Notes: generated by a model not told the origin, from the sequence alone. Positions 1 through 5,970 are shown, counted from the first letter of the stretch. The stretch is 12,953 bases of DNA from Mycoplasma sp. CAG:472 (GCA_000437315.1 FR899394.1:1-12953); one strand, 5' to 3'. Made by a program: numbers and translations.

Positions 1-161
1 ATTTCATTGGAACTTACATATTCTCCAGAATCACCCTTAATCATTATTGCTAAATTACTATGCCCTTTAGTTTTAATAGTTTTATTTTTATAAGTAATAT
101 TTAATACTATTGCTCCTATAAAAATAAACACGAACAACCCTATTTTTATTTTTTTATTCAT
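1..161 (-). CDS. 5' end of a secreted or surface protein, paralogue of the 851-aa protein (cut by window edge)
   Basis: The first 53 codons read MNKKIKIGLFVFIFIGAIV, then a basic stretch and HSNLAIMIKGDSGEYVSSNE. The ATG is at 161, preceded by a GGAG ribosome site 7-8 bases upstream. The N-terminus is a short basic segment plus one hydrophobic helix (about residues 5-22), so the protein is exported or membrane-anchored with its body outside. The part after the helix matches the N-terminus of the 851-aa protein starting at 12574 (HNSLAIMIKENENGEYIKSS), so the two are paralogues. The upstream DNA is also duplicated, including the paired inverted sites. The rest lies beyond the left edge, so the length and domain content are unknown. 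Function is not recognised. A surface role under phase-variable control is an inference from the switch upstream. Confidence 0.8.
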   Translation of the reverse strand, partial: MNKKIKIGLFVFIFIGAIVLNITYKNKTIKTKGHSNLAIMIKGDSGEYVSSNE

Positions 162-194
162 AACTACTCCATCAAGCATAAATACTAGTAATAT

Positions 195-223
195 GTTTCT
201 TAAATTATGTAGATTTAAGAAAA
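195..223. repeat. Putative recombinase crossover site, left site of locus 1
   Basis: The site has the arm GTTTCTTAAAT (195-205), the centre TATGTAG (206-212) and the arm ATTTAAGAAAA (213-223). The two arms are inverted repeats matching at 10 of 11 positions around an asymmetric 7-bp centre, the layout of a tyrosine-recombinase core site. The inner 21 bp (204-224) are a perfect inverted match to 313-333. The site lies 34 bp upstream of the partial secreted-protein gene. Confidence 0.75.
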
Positions 224-252
224 ACATAGTTCTATTTTTCGTTAAAAAGTAC

Positions 253-281
253 TTGAAAAATATATAAAAAAATGGTTTAAT
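253..281 (+). promoter_or_regulatory. Promoter inside the invertible segment of locus 1, pointing away from the gene
   Basis: The -35 is TTGAAA (253-258). After a 17-bp spacer comes -10 TTTAAT (276-281), with an extended TG dinucleotide at 273-274. The copy at locus 2 has a -35-like box and an extended -10 at exactly the same offsets from the crossover sites, although the DNA around them has diverged. The promoter reads rightward, away from the gene it precedes; inversion between the flanking sites would turn it toward that gene. Confidence 0.6.
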
Positions 282-296
282 TATATTGAAAGTAAC

Positions 297-310
297 GTAA
301 ATACAAGGAT
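297..310 (+). repeat. Direct-repeat box inside the right site, locus 1
   Basis: The sequence is GTAAATACAAGGAT. It matches GTAAATACTAGGAT at 353-366 at 13 of 14 positions. The two boxes lie either side of the right crossover site, 56 bp apart start to start. The same pair with the same 56-bp spacing occurs at locus 2. It may be an accessory binding site for a recombinase or a regulator. Confidence 0.55.
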
Positions 311-313
311 ATT

Positions 314-342
314 TTTTCTTAAATCTACATAATAAGAGAAAA
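314..342. repeat. Putative recombinase crossover site, right site of locus 1
   Basis: The site has the arm TTTTCTTAAAT (314-324), the centre CTACATA (325-331) and the degenerate outer arm ATAAGAGAAAA (332-342). Its centre is the exact reverse complement of the left-site centre, so the two sites are in inverted orientation and would give inversion, not deletion. The centre-to-centre distance to the left site is 119 bp. All 29 bp are identical to the right site of locus 2. Confidence 0.75.
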
Positions 343-352
343 AGCGAACAAG

Positions 353-366
353 GTAAATACTAGGAT
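353..366 (+). repeat. Direct-repeat box outside the right site, locus 1
   Basis: The sequence is GTAAATACTAGGAT, partner of 297-310. It lies in a 17-base stretch (CGAACAAGGTAAATACT) that is identical at locus 2. Part of the box also forms the 5' arm of the terminator hairpin at 355-390. A related TAAATACTAG lies at 180-189, left of the left site. Confidence 0.5.
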
Positions 367-390
367 TATGTAAGATCTTTAGTATTTTTT
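355..390 (+). terminator. Rightward intrinsic terminator behind the locus 1 promoter
   Basis: AAATACTA pairs with TAGTATTT, extended by GAT with ATC after a small bulge, and is followed by a T run. The locus 2 copy keeps the pairing while its bases change, with G-U pairs replacing A-U pairs. It would stop transcripts from the outward-facing promoter before they run antisense into the amidoligase-like gene. Confidence 0.6.
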
Positions 391-402
391 AAATTTATAA
401 AA

Positions 403-430
403 AAAATTAACATATTTTTATGCTAATTTT
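403..430 (-). terminator. Leftward intrinsic terminator of the amidoligase-like gene
   Basis: Read on the minus strand, AAAATTAGCATA pairs with TATGTTAATTTT around a loop of four A, and a T run follows. It begins 4 bases after the stop codon at 435-437. The same hairpin is at 12815-12842, so the duplicated cassette includes it. Confidence 0.7.
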
Positions 431-434
431 TATA

Positions 435-2096
435 TTAAAATCTAACTTGTCTATTATAATGAATAGTTCTTTGTAATTTTGAATTAATTTCGTTATTTGT
501 TTCATATCTTTCATTAAATTTATCTATTAAAGTTTGATTATCTTTGAATAAAAGTCTTAATATTAATGACTTTCTTTCTTCTTCGGGAACATTAATATCT
601 GTTATATAATTAAATAATTTTGGATCTATTTTTTTATGTTTAATTGCAGTATCTACGAGTTTAAGATATAAAACTATATTTAAAAGAATTTCTTCATATT
701 TAGTTTGACCGTTTGACATTCTAAACTCTACTGTATTTTTTCTAAATGAAAAGACATTTGAAAAATTTATTGCCACTAAACGATCCTCTTGGCAGCAATT
801 AAGTTCATACATAAAATCAAATAAATCTTTAGTATCACTTAATTTATGTAAGTAAATAGCATTTTCTAAATAAACTGAAATTGGTCTTGCATAACTAGCA
901 TAATATTTTCTCAAAGGAGTTTCTTTTTCATTTGCCATCATATAAAAAATATTTTCATTATTAGCAAATAGTTCTAATAATGTTTTTACTTCTCTCACAC
1001 TGTTAAAGGCATCAAAACCAATATGAATATGATTAGAGCATTCATCATTAATTTTAAAACCATAGTCATTTAAAAAGTTACATACATATAAAAGTTGTCT
1101 TAATGATTTCTTATTATAATGCATGATATTAGAGTTAATTTCAACGCCATTTGTAACCGTAGTTTCATTTTTTAAAGTCCAATCTGATAAAATTCTATAG
1201 AGATTTAAGAACATTAAATAGTCTTTATGAGAGGTTTCTAACTCTAGTCCTATAGAATAATTTTTTGCTAAATTTAAATCATAGATAAGTGGATTCAACC
1301 CATTTAAATCCTTTTGTTTGTTTAATGATGTATTACTATAAACAATAGTATCAAAGGCTTCATTATTTAAAAATCTTTGAATTTTTTCTCTTACATTTTT
1401 GTCAAATGTATCAACATATATTCTTGACATATAGGCATTTAAAGCCTCTTTTGTAAAAAGGTTTTTATACTCACTTAATATTTCGAATTTAACCGAAGGT
1501 ATTTCAATTTTATCTATACACTCTAGTTTATTGGTATCGGAAATTAAACCAAATTCTTTATAAAAATTTTCTATAGATAATGAGCAAATTAATATTGGTA
1601 CGTAATAACCTTTATTAATATATTCTATTTTTTCTTCATCTGAAAGTGAAAGTAAAAAAGATAAGGCGTCTTCATGCGTTAAATTTTTTATATTTTTTTT
1701 AATTAGTTCCTTATTTTTTAAAGACATATAAATTTTAGATTTTAATTTCTTATCTAAAACTAAATCAATTAATTTTAATTTATTAATATCTTCATTCAAT
1801 GATAATATTGCATCATATAAATATTTATCTTTACTATAATCACAAACTTTATTATATTCTATTTTTAAAAGATACTCTACTCTAATATTTTCTTCATTAA
1901 TTATTTTTGCTATAAAAAACTTATAATAAAAATCATCATAATAATTAAATACATAATCTATATTATTAAAACTAACTAAAATCTTTTCTCTTATTAATCT
2001 TTGAAAATTAGTTATTATGAACTTTTTATATTTAATTAAATATTCATCTAAATCTTTATGTAAAAACAAATGATAAACAAAATCATTATAATGCAT
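435..2096 (-). CDS. Amidoligase-like (ATP-dependent COOH-NH2 ligase fold) protein with a long helical N-terminal region
   Basis: This 553-residue protein carries, in its C-terminal half, motifs I recognise from the Amidoligase_2 family: GLELE (283-287), GVEIN (317-321), HIHIG (356-360) and VEFRM (456-460). These acidic, histidine and E-x-R positions correspond to the metal-ATP site of the glutamine-synthetase/GCS-like ligase fold. That family joins a carboxyl to an amine, and members are often associated with peptide tagging, cell-wall modification or mobile and conflict systems. Residues 1-270 are rich in K, N, I and L, look helical and match nothing I know. There is no signal peptide, so it is probably cytoplasmic. 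The start ATG follows a GGGGG ribosome site by about 6 bases. The gene is monocistronic, with its own promoter and terminator. The fold call is fairly firm; the substrate is unknown. Confidence 0.72.
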   Translation of the reverse strand: MHYNDFVYHLFLHKDLDEYLIKYKKFIITNFQRLIREKILVSFNNIDYVFNYYDDFYYKFFIAKIINEENIRVEYLLKIEYNKVCDYSKDKYLYDAILSLNEDINKLKLIDLVLDKKLKSKIYMSLKNKELIKKNIKNLTHEDALSFLLSLSDEEKIEYINKGYYVPILICSLSIENFYKEFGLISDTNKLECIDKIEIPSVKFEILSEYKNLFTKEALNAYMSRIYVDTFDKNVREKIQRFLNNEAFDTIVYSNTSLNKQKDLNGLNPLIYDLNLAKNYSIGLELETSHKDYLMFLNLYRILSDWTLKNETTVTNGVEINSNIMHYNKKSLRQLLYVCNFLNDYGFKINDECSNHIHIGFDAFNSVREVKTLLELFANNENIFYMMANEKETPLRKYYASYARPISVYLENAIYLHKLSDTKDLFDFMYELNCCQEDRLVAINFSNVFSFRKNTVEFRMSNGQTKYEEILLNIVLYLKLVDTAIKHKKIDPKLFNYITDINVPEEERKSLILRLLFKDNQTLIDKFNERYETNNEINSKLQRTIHYNRQVRF

Positions 2097-2119
2097 TATA
2101 TACCCCCACTTGTTAAAGT

Positions 2120-2148
2120 ATTATAAAGCATTCAATAAAAAAAGTCCA
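2120..2148 (-). promoter_or_regulatory. Promoter of the amidoligase-like gene
   Basis: On the minus strand, -35 TGGACT (2148-2143), a 17-bp spacer and a consensus -10 TATAAT (2125-2120), 24 bases before the ATG. The -35 overlaps the terminator hairpin of the upstream gene. Confidence 0.5.
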
Positions 2149-2157
2149 TAGGACCTT
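2137..2157 (-). terminator. Intrinsic terminator of the 103-aa membrane-protein gene
   Basis: On the minus strand AAGGTCC, loop TAT, GGACTT, then a T run. The stem has one bulged G. It starts in the stop codon of the membrane-protein gene. Confidence 0.6.
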
Positions 2158-2467
2158 ATTTCTTTTTTCTAAAAAATGTTCTAATAACATAATATAAAAA
2201 TGCACAATATATAGCTATATAAAGCCATATAAGAATAGTTTCTATTATACCTGAGGTATTTGCCACGATTATATGATAAATTGAATTATGAAAGTATTTA
2301 TTAACAAGAGCGGAAAACTCTGGCACTCCAAGCATTCTTTCAATTATATCAAGTAATCTTAAAAATATATCTAAAATACATATTATATAAACTACATTAC
2401 TAAACTTTCTAAAAAATACTATTGTTAGTATTATTAACAAAATAATTATAATTAAATCTATATCCAT
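2156..2467 (-). CDS. Small membrane protein with about three helices, function unknown
   Basis: This is a 103-residue, very hydrophobic protein. Likely membrane helices lie at about 4-20, 24-44 and 73-97, with the basic C-terminal end RTFFRKKK probably facing the cytoplasm. The amphipathic stretch between helices 2 and 3 (about residues 44-70) holds the only charged and polar residues of note. The ATG at 2467 has an AGGTGA ribosome site 7 bases upstream. A terminator separates it from the amidoligase-like gene downstream, so joint transcription is not indicated even though the gap is only 59 bp. I do not recognise the family. Confidence 0.6.
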   Translation of the reverse strand: MDIDLIIIILLIILTIVFFRKFSNVVYIICILDIFLRLLDIIERMLGVPEFSALVNKYFHNSIYHIIVANTSGIIETILIWLYIAIYCAFLYYVIRTFFRKKK

Positions 2468-2529
2468 TTACTATCACCTACTTTATAATATTACCACAAA
2501 AATAATATAAAAAAAAGTATAAATTTCAT

Positions 2530-2558
2530 AAAAAAATAACTAGAAAAATCTAGTTATT
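2530..2558 (-). terminator. Intrinsic terminator of the 304-aa/162-aa gene pair
   Basis: On the minus strand AATAACTAG, a 6-base loop, CTAGTTATT, then TTTTT. The 9-bp stem is perfect and lies about 75 bases after the stop of the 162-aa gene. Confidence 0.75.
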
Positions 2559-2632
2559 AAAATTTATAAATGATAATAAGTAATTGCCTTATTAGACTCT
2601 TGTAAAATAGATTCAATAATCATGTTATCATA

Positions 2633-3121
2633 CTACATATCCGCTGACTTAAGTAATCCACAGTAAACTATTGTACCCCTAAACATAATAAGAGTTGTAC
2701 TAATAAGTGTAGGAATAAGTTCTCTAGAAACTACTTTATCTATATTACTTCTTAGACCTTTTACCATATAAAGTTTTCCGTCTTCAGCAAGAATTTTAGT
2801 ATAATCTTTATCAAAACCTACAATCATTAAAAAGTTTGATTTAACATGCTTTTTAAAATCTTTTGTAACATTAATTTCTTCTTCACTAAAATTATATGGA
2901 TTTTCTTTTATAAATTCATCAATTATATTTGGATGGTCAAACATATAATCAGATATTTCTAAAACTTTTTCTTGATCTAAATGAAGTTTTTTATATATTT
3001 TTTTTAAATCATTAATATTATACTTATTATTTGTATACTCTAAAAGAGCAAAATATATATCAAAAAACTCATCTGCATCCTCATTAGATAAATGAGCATT
3101 TACTTGATATGCATTACTCAT
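2633..3121 (-). CDS. Unrecognised 162-aa protein, second gene of a pair
   Basis: The protein has two parts. Residues 1-90 are acidic and helical. Residues 92-160 look like a compact beta-rich domain (FLMIVGFDKDYTKILAEDG, then LYMVKGLRS, then TTLIMFRGTIVYCGLL). The pattern 'hydrophobic strand, DGKLYMVKGL, P-x-L-x-x-T-T-L-x-x-F-x-G-x-I-x-Y-x-G' resembles, from memory, the C-terminal domain of longer uncharacterised Bacillota proteins, in which the segment preceding it would be a domain like that of the neighbouring 304-aa gene. There is no signal peptide, membrane helix or catalytic motif. The start follows the stop of the 304-aa gene by 8 bases, with no clear Shine-Dalgarno site, suggesting coupled translation. 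Function is unknown. Confidence 0.55.
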   Translation of the reverse strand: MSNAYQVNAHLSNEDADEFFDIYFALLEYTNNKYNINDLKKIYKKLHLDQEKVLEISDYMFDHPNIIDEFIKENPYNFSEEEINVTKDFKKHVKSNFLMIVGFDKDYTKILAEDGKLYMVKGLRSNIDKVVSRELIPTLISTTLIMFRGTIVYCGLLKSADM

Positions 3122-3129
3122 TTTATCAT

Positions 3130-4044
3130 TTAAAGTTTTTCTTTTAGTTTTACTTCATTATATTCTTTTGGACTTAATCCATATAATGTACAACTTGGAC
3201 ATAAATTTAATCCCTCAATAATAATATTTTTGACTTTATCGTCAGATATAAATCTTTCTACTACTGAATAATCACATAATACTCTTGCTTCATCAACATA
3301 ATCCATTAAATAAGGAATATTTTTGTTTATAAAGTCATACATTTCTTTAACTTTTTTAATATGAATTGGAAAACCATAATAAAATAATTCTTCGAGAATA
3401 TCACTACCTAGATTAATAGCCTCAATATTCTCATGATTTTTTCTATTTTCTATAAGTTCATCAACAAATTCATAATATGGATCATAGCAAATATAATCTT
3501 TTTTATCTTCATTTTTATATATAAATGAATAATATTTAAAAAGTGGATTAGATATATAAGCTATAAAACTTTCATCTTTTTCTTTTTTTGAAATAGTATC
3601 ATCACCTGAATAATTCAAATTTTTAAATAGTTCAAGTGGTAGCACTCCAAGTAGTCTTAAAACCCCTATTGCAGGGATATAATGATCAGAAAAAGCACCT
3701 TTTGTTTCAAATAAACTAACGGCTTTTTTTACATTTTGTAATTGTTCTTTGAATATACAAAAGTTATCTTGATCAAAAATAAATTTATTATTTAAAGTTT
3801 TTATTTCAAAAGAATATTTTAAATGATCTTCTTCATCAATTTTTTTATCAAGAATCTTTTTTAAAAAATCTAATTCTTTTGAGGTACATAAATAATAAAG
3901 AAAATTTTCATATGAATACTGTTTTAAAACTTCCTCAATCATATTTTTAATAGTTATTTTTTCATAAGGTTTAATTTCATCTACTATTCTTATATAATAA
4001 GAATATACTAACCCCTTTTCCATATTTTCATAATAATTATACAT
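3130..4044 (-). CDS. Unrecognised 304-aa helical protein, first gene of a pair
   Basis: This is a soluble, mostly alpha-helical protein with no signal peptide or membrane segment. Features that stand out are a hydrophobic core stretch GVLRLLGVLPLELFKNL (about 128-144), aromatic-rich segments such as YISNPLFKYYSFIYKNE, and a C-terminal CPSCTLYGLSP with a C-x-x-C pair that could bind metal or form a redox pair. The ATG at 4044 is preceded by GGGGTAAAGT and an extended -10 promoter. The 162-aa gene follows 8 bases downstream, so the two are likely co-transcribed and may act together or be the halves of what is a single protein elsewhere. I cannot name a family or function. Confidence 0.55.
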   Translation of the reverse strand: MYNYYENMEKGLVYSYYIRIVDEIKPYEKITIKNMIEEVLKQYSYENFLYYLCTSKELDFLKKILDKKIDEEDHLKYSFEIKTLNNKFIFDQDNFCIFKEQLQNVKKAVSLFETKGAFSDHYIPAIGVLRLLGVLPLELFKNLNYSGDDTISKKEKDESFIAYISNPLFKYYSFIYKNEDKKDYICYDPYYEFVDELIENRKNHENIEAINLGSDILEELFYYGFPIHIKKVKEMYDFINKNIPYLMDYVDEARVLCDYSVVERFISDDKVKNIIIEGLNLCPSCTLYGLSPKEYNEVKLKEKL

Positions 4045-4067
4045 ACTTTACCCCAACTTTCACATTT

Positions 4068-4096
4068 ATTATACCATGATTTATTAAATTTATAAA
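4068..4096 (-). promoter_or_regulatory. Promoter of the 304-aa/162-aa gene pair
   Basis: On the minus strand there is an extended -10, TGG then TATAAT (4073-4068), 23 bases before the ATG. The -35 candidate TTTATA (4096-4091) at 17 bp is weak. Confidence 0.55.
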
Positions 4097-4097
4097 T

Positions 4098-4128
4098 AAA
4101 AAATAATTAGAGAATTACCCTAATTATT
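4098..4128 (-). terminator. Intrinsic terminator of the DUF1015 gene
   Basis: On the minus strand AATAATTAG, a 9-base loop, CTAATTATT, then TTTT. The first arm includes the stop codon of the DUF1015 gene. Confidence 0.7.
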
Positions 4129-5380
4129 TAATTTTTCTTGCTTCTAAATAGAATCTTTTATCATAACTATGACCCATACTAAATGTTTTTCTAGGAAGAG
4201 CACCATCTAAAATAACTGTTTTAAATAAATCTTCTTTTGCCATAGCATCAAAAATTATACCAACATTACCTTCTTTAGAACCAAAATCTTTTGTTACATC
4301 ATCACCATGAATATAATCAATATTACCTTTATGGCTTAATAAATAATCATCTAAGAACATTTGAATAGAACCAACTGCAATATTTGATTTTGGATTTTCA
4401 ATATATAAAACTTTATCCATATCTTTTGTAATAAGTTCAAATTTTTGACCATTACCTTCTTCATTAATATTATAATATTCATATAAATTTTTAATTAAAT
4501 CTGTTACGTCAGTATCAAATATTACTCTATGAATTGCCTCAAATTCAAGAGCACTACTATGAAGGTTTACAAGTTCAACAAGTGCATATCTTGCAGGACT
4601 TTCTAAAGCAGCATCACCCATAGTTTCCTTTATTTTTTCATAGCATGCCTTAGCGGTAGCAAGTGAATGATTACCATCACCCATAGCAAAAAGTAATACA
4701 CCTTTATCAGTAACATTATATTTGTTTTCAAAATAATCTTTATCTGCTAAAGCCTCTAAACCTGAAATAATTTCATTTTGAATATTTTGATTTAGTTTAT
4801 AGCCTTTAATATGTCCACCATTTTGCATTAAATCAAAGTCATATACAATATCTTGTGTAGTAACTTTATTTTTTAAACTTTCAATAATATTTTTCTTTTC
4901 ATCATCAATTAAAATCATAATGTGTGGAAGCTCTAAAGATGCATTTTCTCTAACTTTCATTCTTGGTGGTATACGTTCAATTACAGTCTTTTCTGTAGCT
5001 CTAATAAGAGTTTGGGAACCTTTTTCATAAGAATAATCCTCAAGGTCTACAATACCCATTATACCCTCTCTTACTTTTCCATCACTTTGAGTTCTTTCAA
5101 GATATATCATTGAATCATCAAGGTTTGTAAATATATCTTCATTTAGATACTCAGTCATTGTTTCATTAATTTTTTTAATTCTTTCCTCAACATTTGCATC
5201 ATTTAAATAAATTTCTGGTAGTGTTATTCTAAGTGTTGAAGGAGCATCTCCAACAATACTTTCTACTTCTTCCCAATATTTTGGTTCAGATGTATATTGA
5301 TCACATGCAACTACACTCCATTTATGCATATCAACGTTTTTTGGAATTAAAATATTTCCTGCCTTAAAAGGTACTTTCAT
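4124..5380 (-). CDS. DUF1015 family protein
   Basis: This 418-residue protein carries the family's hallmarks as I know them: an N-terminal VVACDQYTSEPKYWEEVE segment (about 23-40), RATEKTVIERIPPR (127-140), and the central MGDGNHSLATAKA (233-245). It ends in ILDGALPRKTFSMGH. The length is normal for the family. No biochemical role is firmly established that I can cite; from memory, relatives in other Bacillota often sit near serine-biosynthesis genes, but none is present here. The frame stays open to 5428, but I place the start at 5380, where the ATG has an AGGAGATGA ribosome site; the extra 16 codons cover the promoter (5401-5428). It appears to be a single-gene unit with its own promoter and terminator. 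Confidence 0.85.
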   Translation of the reverse strand: MKVPFKAGNILIPKNVDMHKWSVVACDQYTSEPKYWEEVESIVGDAPSTLRITLPEIYLNDANVEERIKKINETMTEYLNEDIFTNLDDSMIYLERTQSDGKVREGIMGIVDLEDYSYEKGSQTLIRATEKTVIERIPPRMKVRENASLELPHIMILIDDEKKNIIESLKNKVTTQDIVYDFDLMQNGGHIKGYKLNQNIQNEIISGLEALADKDYFENKYNVTDKGVLLFAMGDGNHSLATAKACYEKIKETMGDAALESPARYALVELVNLHSSALEFEAIHRVIFDTDVTDLIKNLYEYYNINEEGNGQKFELITKDMDKVLYIENPKSNIAVGSIQMFLDDYLLSHKGNIDYIHGDDVTKDFGSKEGNVGIIFDAMAKEDLFKTVILDGALPRKTFSMGHSYDKRFYLEARKIK

Positions 5381-5400
5381 TTTCTCATCTCCTACTAAGT

Positions 5401-5428
5401 AGTATAACATACTAACATAAAAAAACAA
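5401..5428 (-). promoter_or_regulatory. Promoter of the DUF1015 gene
   Basis: On the minus strand, -35 TTGTTT (5428-5423), a 16-bp spacer and an extended -10, TGT then TATACT (5406-5401), 20 bases upstream of the ATG at 5380. It lies between the SpoVIF-like stop and the ribosome site and argues against starting the DUF1015 protein further upstream. Confidence 0.6.
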
Positions 5429-5435
5429 AATATTT

Positions 5436-5672
5436 TTAAAACATTTTGTCTACATTTTTAGGAACTTTATCACTAACTATTTTATCAATTATTTTTTTTC
5501 TTTTTTCATCACTTACTGGTTTTCCAGTTATTCCCGATAAAGTATCAATTACTTCATTTAAAGTTTTTTCATCTTTCATATTTCCATTTGATAGTTTTTT
5601 AGCAAGTTCAATTATAGTATCCTTATCTACATTAGTTTTATTTTTTACTTTTCCCCAAAATTTATTATCCAA
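5436..5672 (-). CDS. spoVIF: Stage VI sporulation protein F (SpoVIF/YjcC-like)
   Basis: This 78-residue basic protein begins MDNKFWGKVKNKTNV, continues with NMKDEKTLNEVIDTLSGITG and ends with KPVSDEKRKKIIDKIVSDK and VPKNVDKMF. I recognise this as the SpoVIF family, small proteins near 80-90 residues needed for spore-coat maturation in Bacillus subtilis. The start is probably the TTG at 5672: it gives the usual M-D-N-K-F start and has AGGTGAT about 6 bases upstream. The alternative GTG at 5681 lies inside that ribosome site. A CATA-N3-TA element at 5696-5688 would suit a mother-cell sigma factor, but in DNA this AT-rich it is weak evidence. Its presence suggests a spore-forming lineage or a leftover of one. 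Confidence 0.7.
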   Translation of the reverse strand: MDNKFWGKVKNKTNVDKDTIIELAKKLSNGNMKDEKTLNEVIDTLSGITGKPVSDEKRKKIIDKIVSDKVPKNVDKMF

Positions 5673-5705
5673 AATAATCACCTAATATATTTTATGCAAT
5701 ATAAT

Positions 5706-5727
5706 AAAAAGAATGCTTAAGCACTCT
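5706..5727 (-). terminator. Intrinsic terminator of the 44-aa gene
   Basis: On the minus strand AGAGTGC, loop TTAA, GCATTCT (one G-U pair), then TTTT. The stem starts inside the TAG stop codon of the 44-aa gene. Confidence 0.65.
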
Positions 5728-5860
5728 AATTATTACTTGATAATGTATACATATTTTTCATTTTAGATTTTTTACTTTTGTTATTACCTAAATACATATA
5801 TGCACCAATACCCATTCCAGATAATGCCATACCTAGCATCATATATCCGACTTTTTTCAT
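5726..5860 (-). CDS. Small 44-aa membrane or secreted protein
   Basis: The ORF begins MKKVGYMMLGMALSGMGIGAY (residues 1-21), followed by MYLGNN and a lysine-rich tail ending MYTLSSNN. Residues 4-25 form one glycine- and methionine-rich hydrophobic helix that includes a G-x-G-x-G-like run, and the tail is basic (SKKSKMKN). The ATG has GAGGTG 8 bases upstream and a terminator begins in its stop codon, which makes a real gene likely in spite of its size. It could be a single-pass membrane protein with a cytoplasmic basic tail. Similar short MKK-G-Y-M-LG proteins occur in Bacilli without an assigned role. It lies between recD2 and the SpoVIF-like gene as its own unit. Confidence 0.7.
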   Translation of the reverse strand: MKKVGYMMLGMALSGMGIGAYMYLGNNKSKKSKMKNMYTLSSNN

Positions 5861-5918
5861 TTAACACCTCTATCAATAGTATGGAATTTATTTTATTATT
5901 TATACATTCAATTAATAG

Positions 5919-5970
5919 AAAAAGTGGCTGTTTAAAAATTAAAGTATTAATTTTTAAACAGCCACTTTTT
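5919..5970. terminator. Strong bidirectional terminator after recD2
   Basis: A perfect 22-bp inverted repeat (5919-5940 with 5949-5970) surrounds an 8-base loop. It has a GTGGCTG core and A and T runs on both sides. It overlaps the recD2 stop codon and ends the likely mtaB-recD2 transcript. It is by far the most stable hairpin in the window. Confidence 0.85.

Noticed and set aside
280..306. Leftward promoter in locus 1 (TTGTAT, 15 bp, TATAAT on the minus strand) pointing into the gene
   Set aside because: The 15-bp spacing is short, and the equivalent bases at locus 2 (TCGTAT, TTAAAT) do not keep it, whereas the rightward extended -10 promoter is kept at both loci. It could still give weak expression.
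195..342. Paired inverted repeats as a transcriptional attenuator or long hairpin RNA
   Set aside because: The sites would pair across a 90-base loop, no T run follows the pairing, and each site is itself palindromic around an asymmetric centre. Site architecture and constant 119-bp spacing fit recombination better. It remains the main alternative.
361..378. ATTATGTAAGAT inside the locus 1 terminator as a third crossover site
   Set aside because: It resembles half of the 29-bp site but lacks the arms, and locus 2 has no equivalent.
5381..5428. N-terminal extension of the DUF1015 protein to 5428
   Set aside because: The extra 16 codons contain the promoter -10, there is no ribosome site at 5428, and the ATG at 5380 has AGGAGATGA.
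5446..5685. Plus-strand reading frame opposite the SpoVIF-like gene
   Set aside because: It is a mirror of the real gene with no ribosome site of its own, and the minus-strand protein matches a known family.
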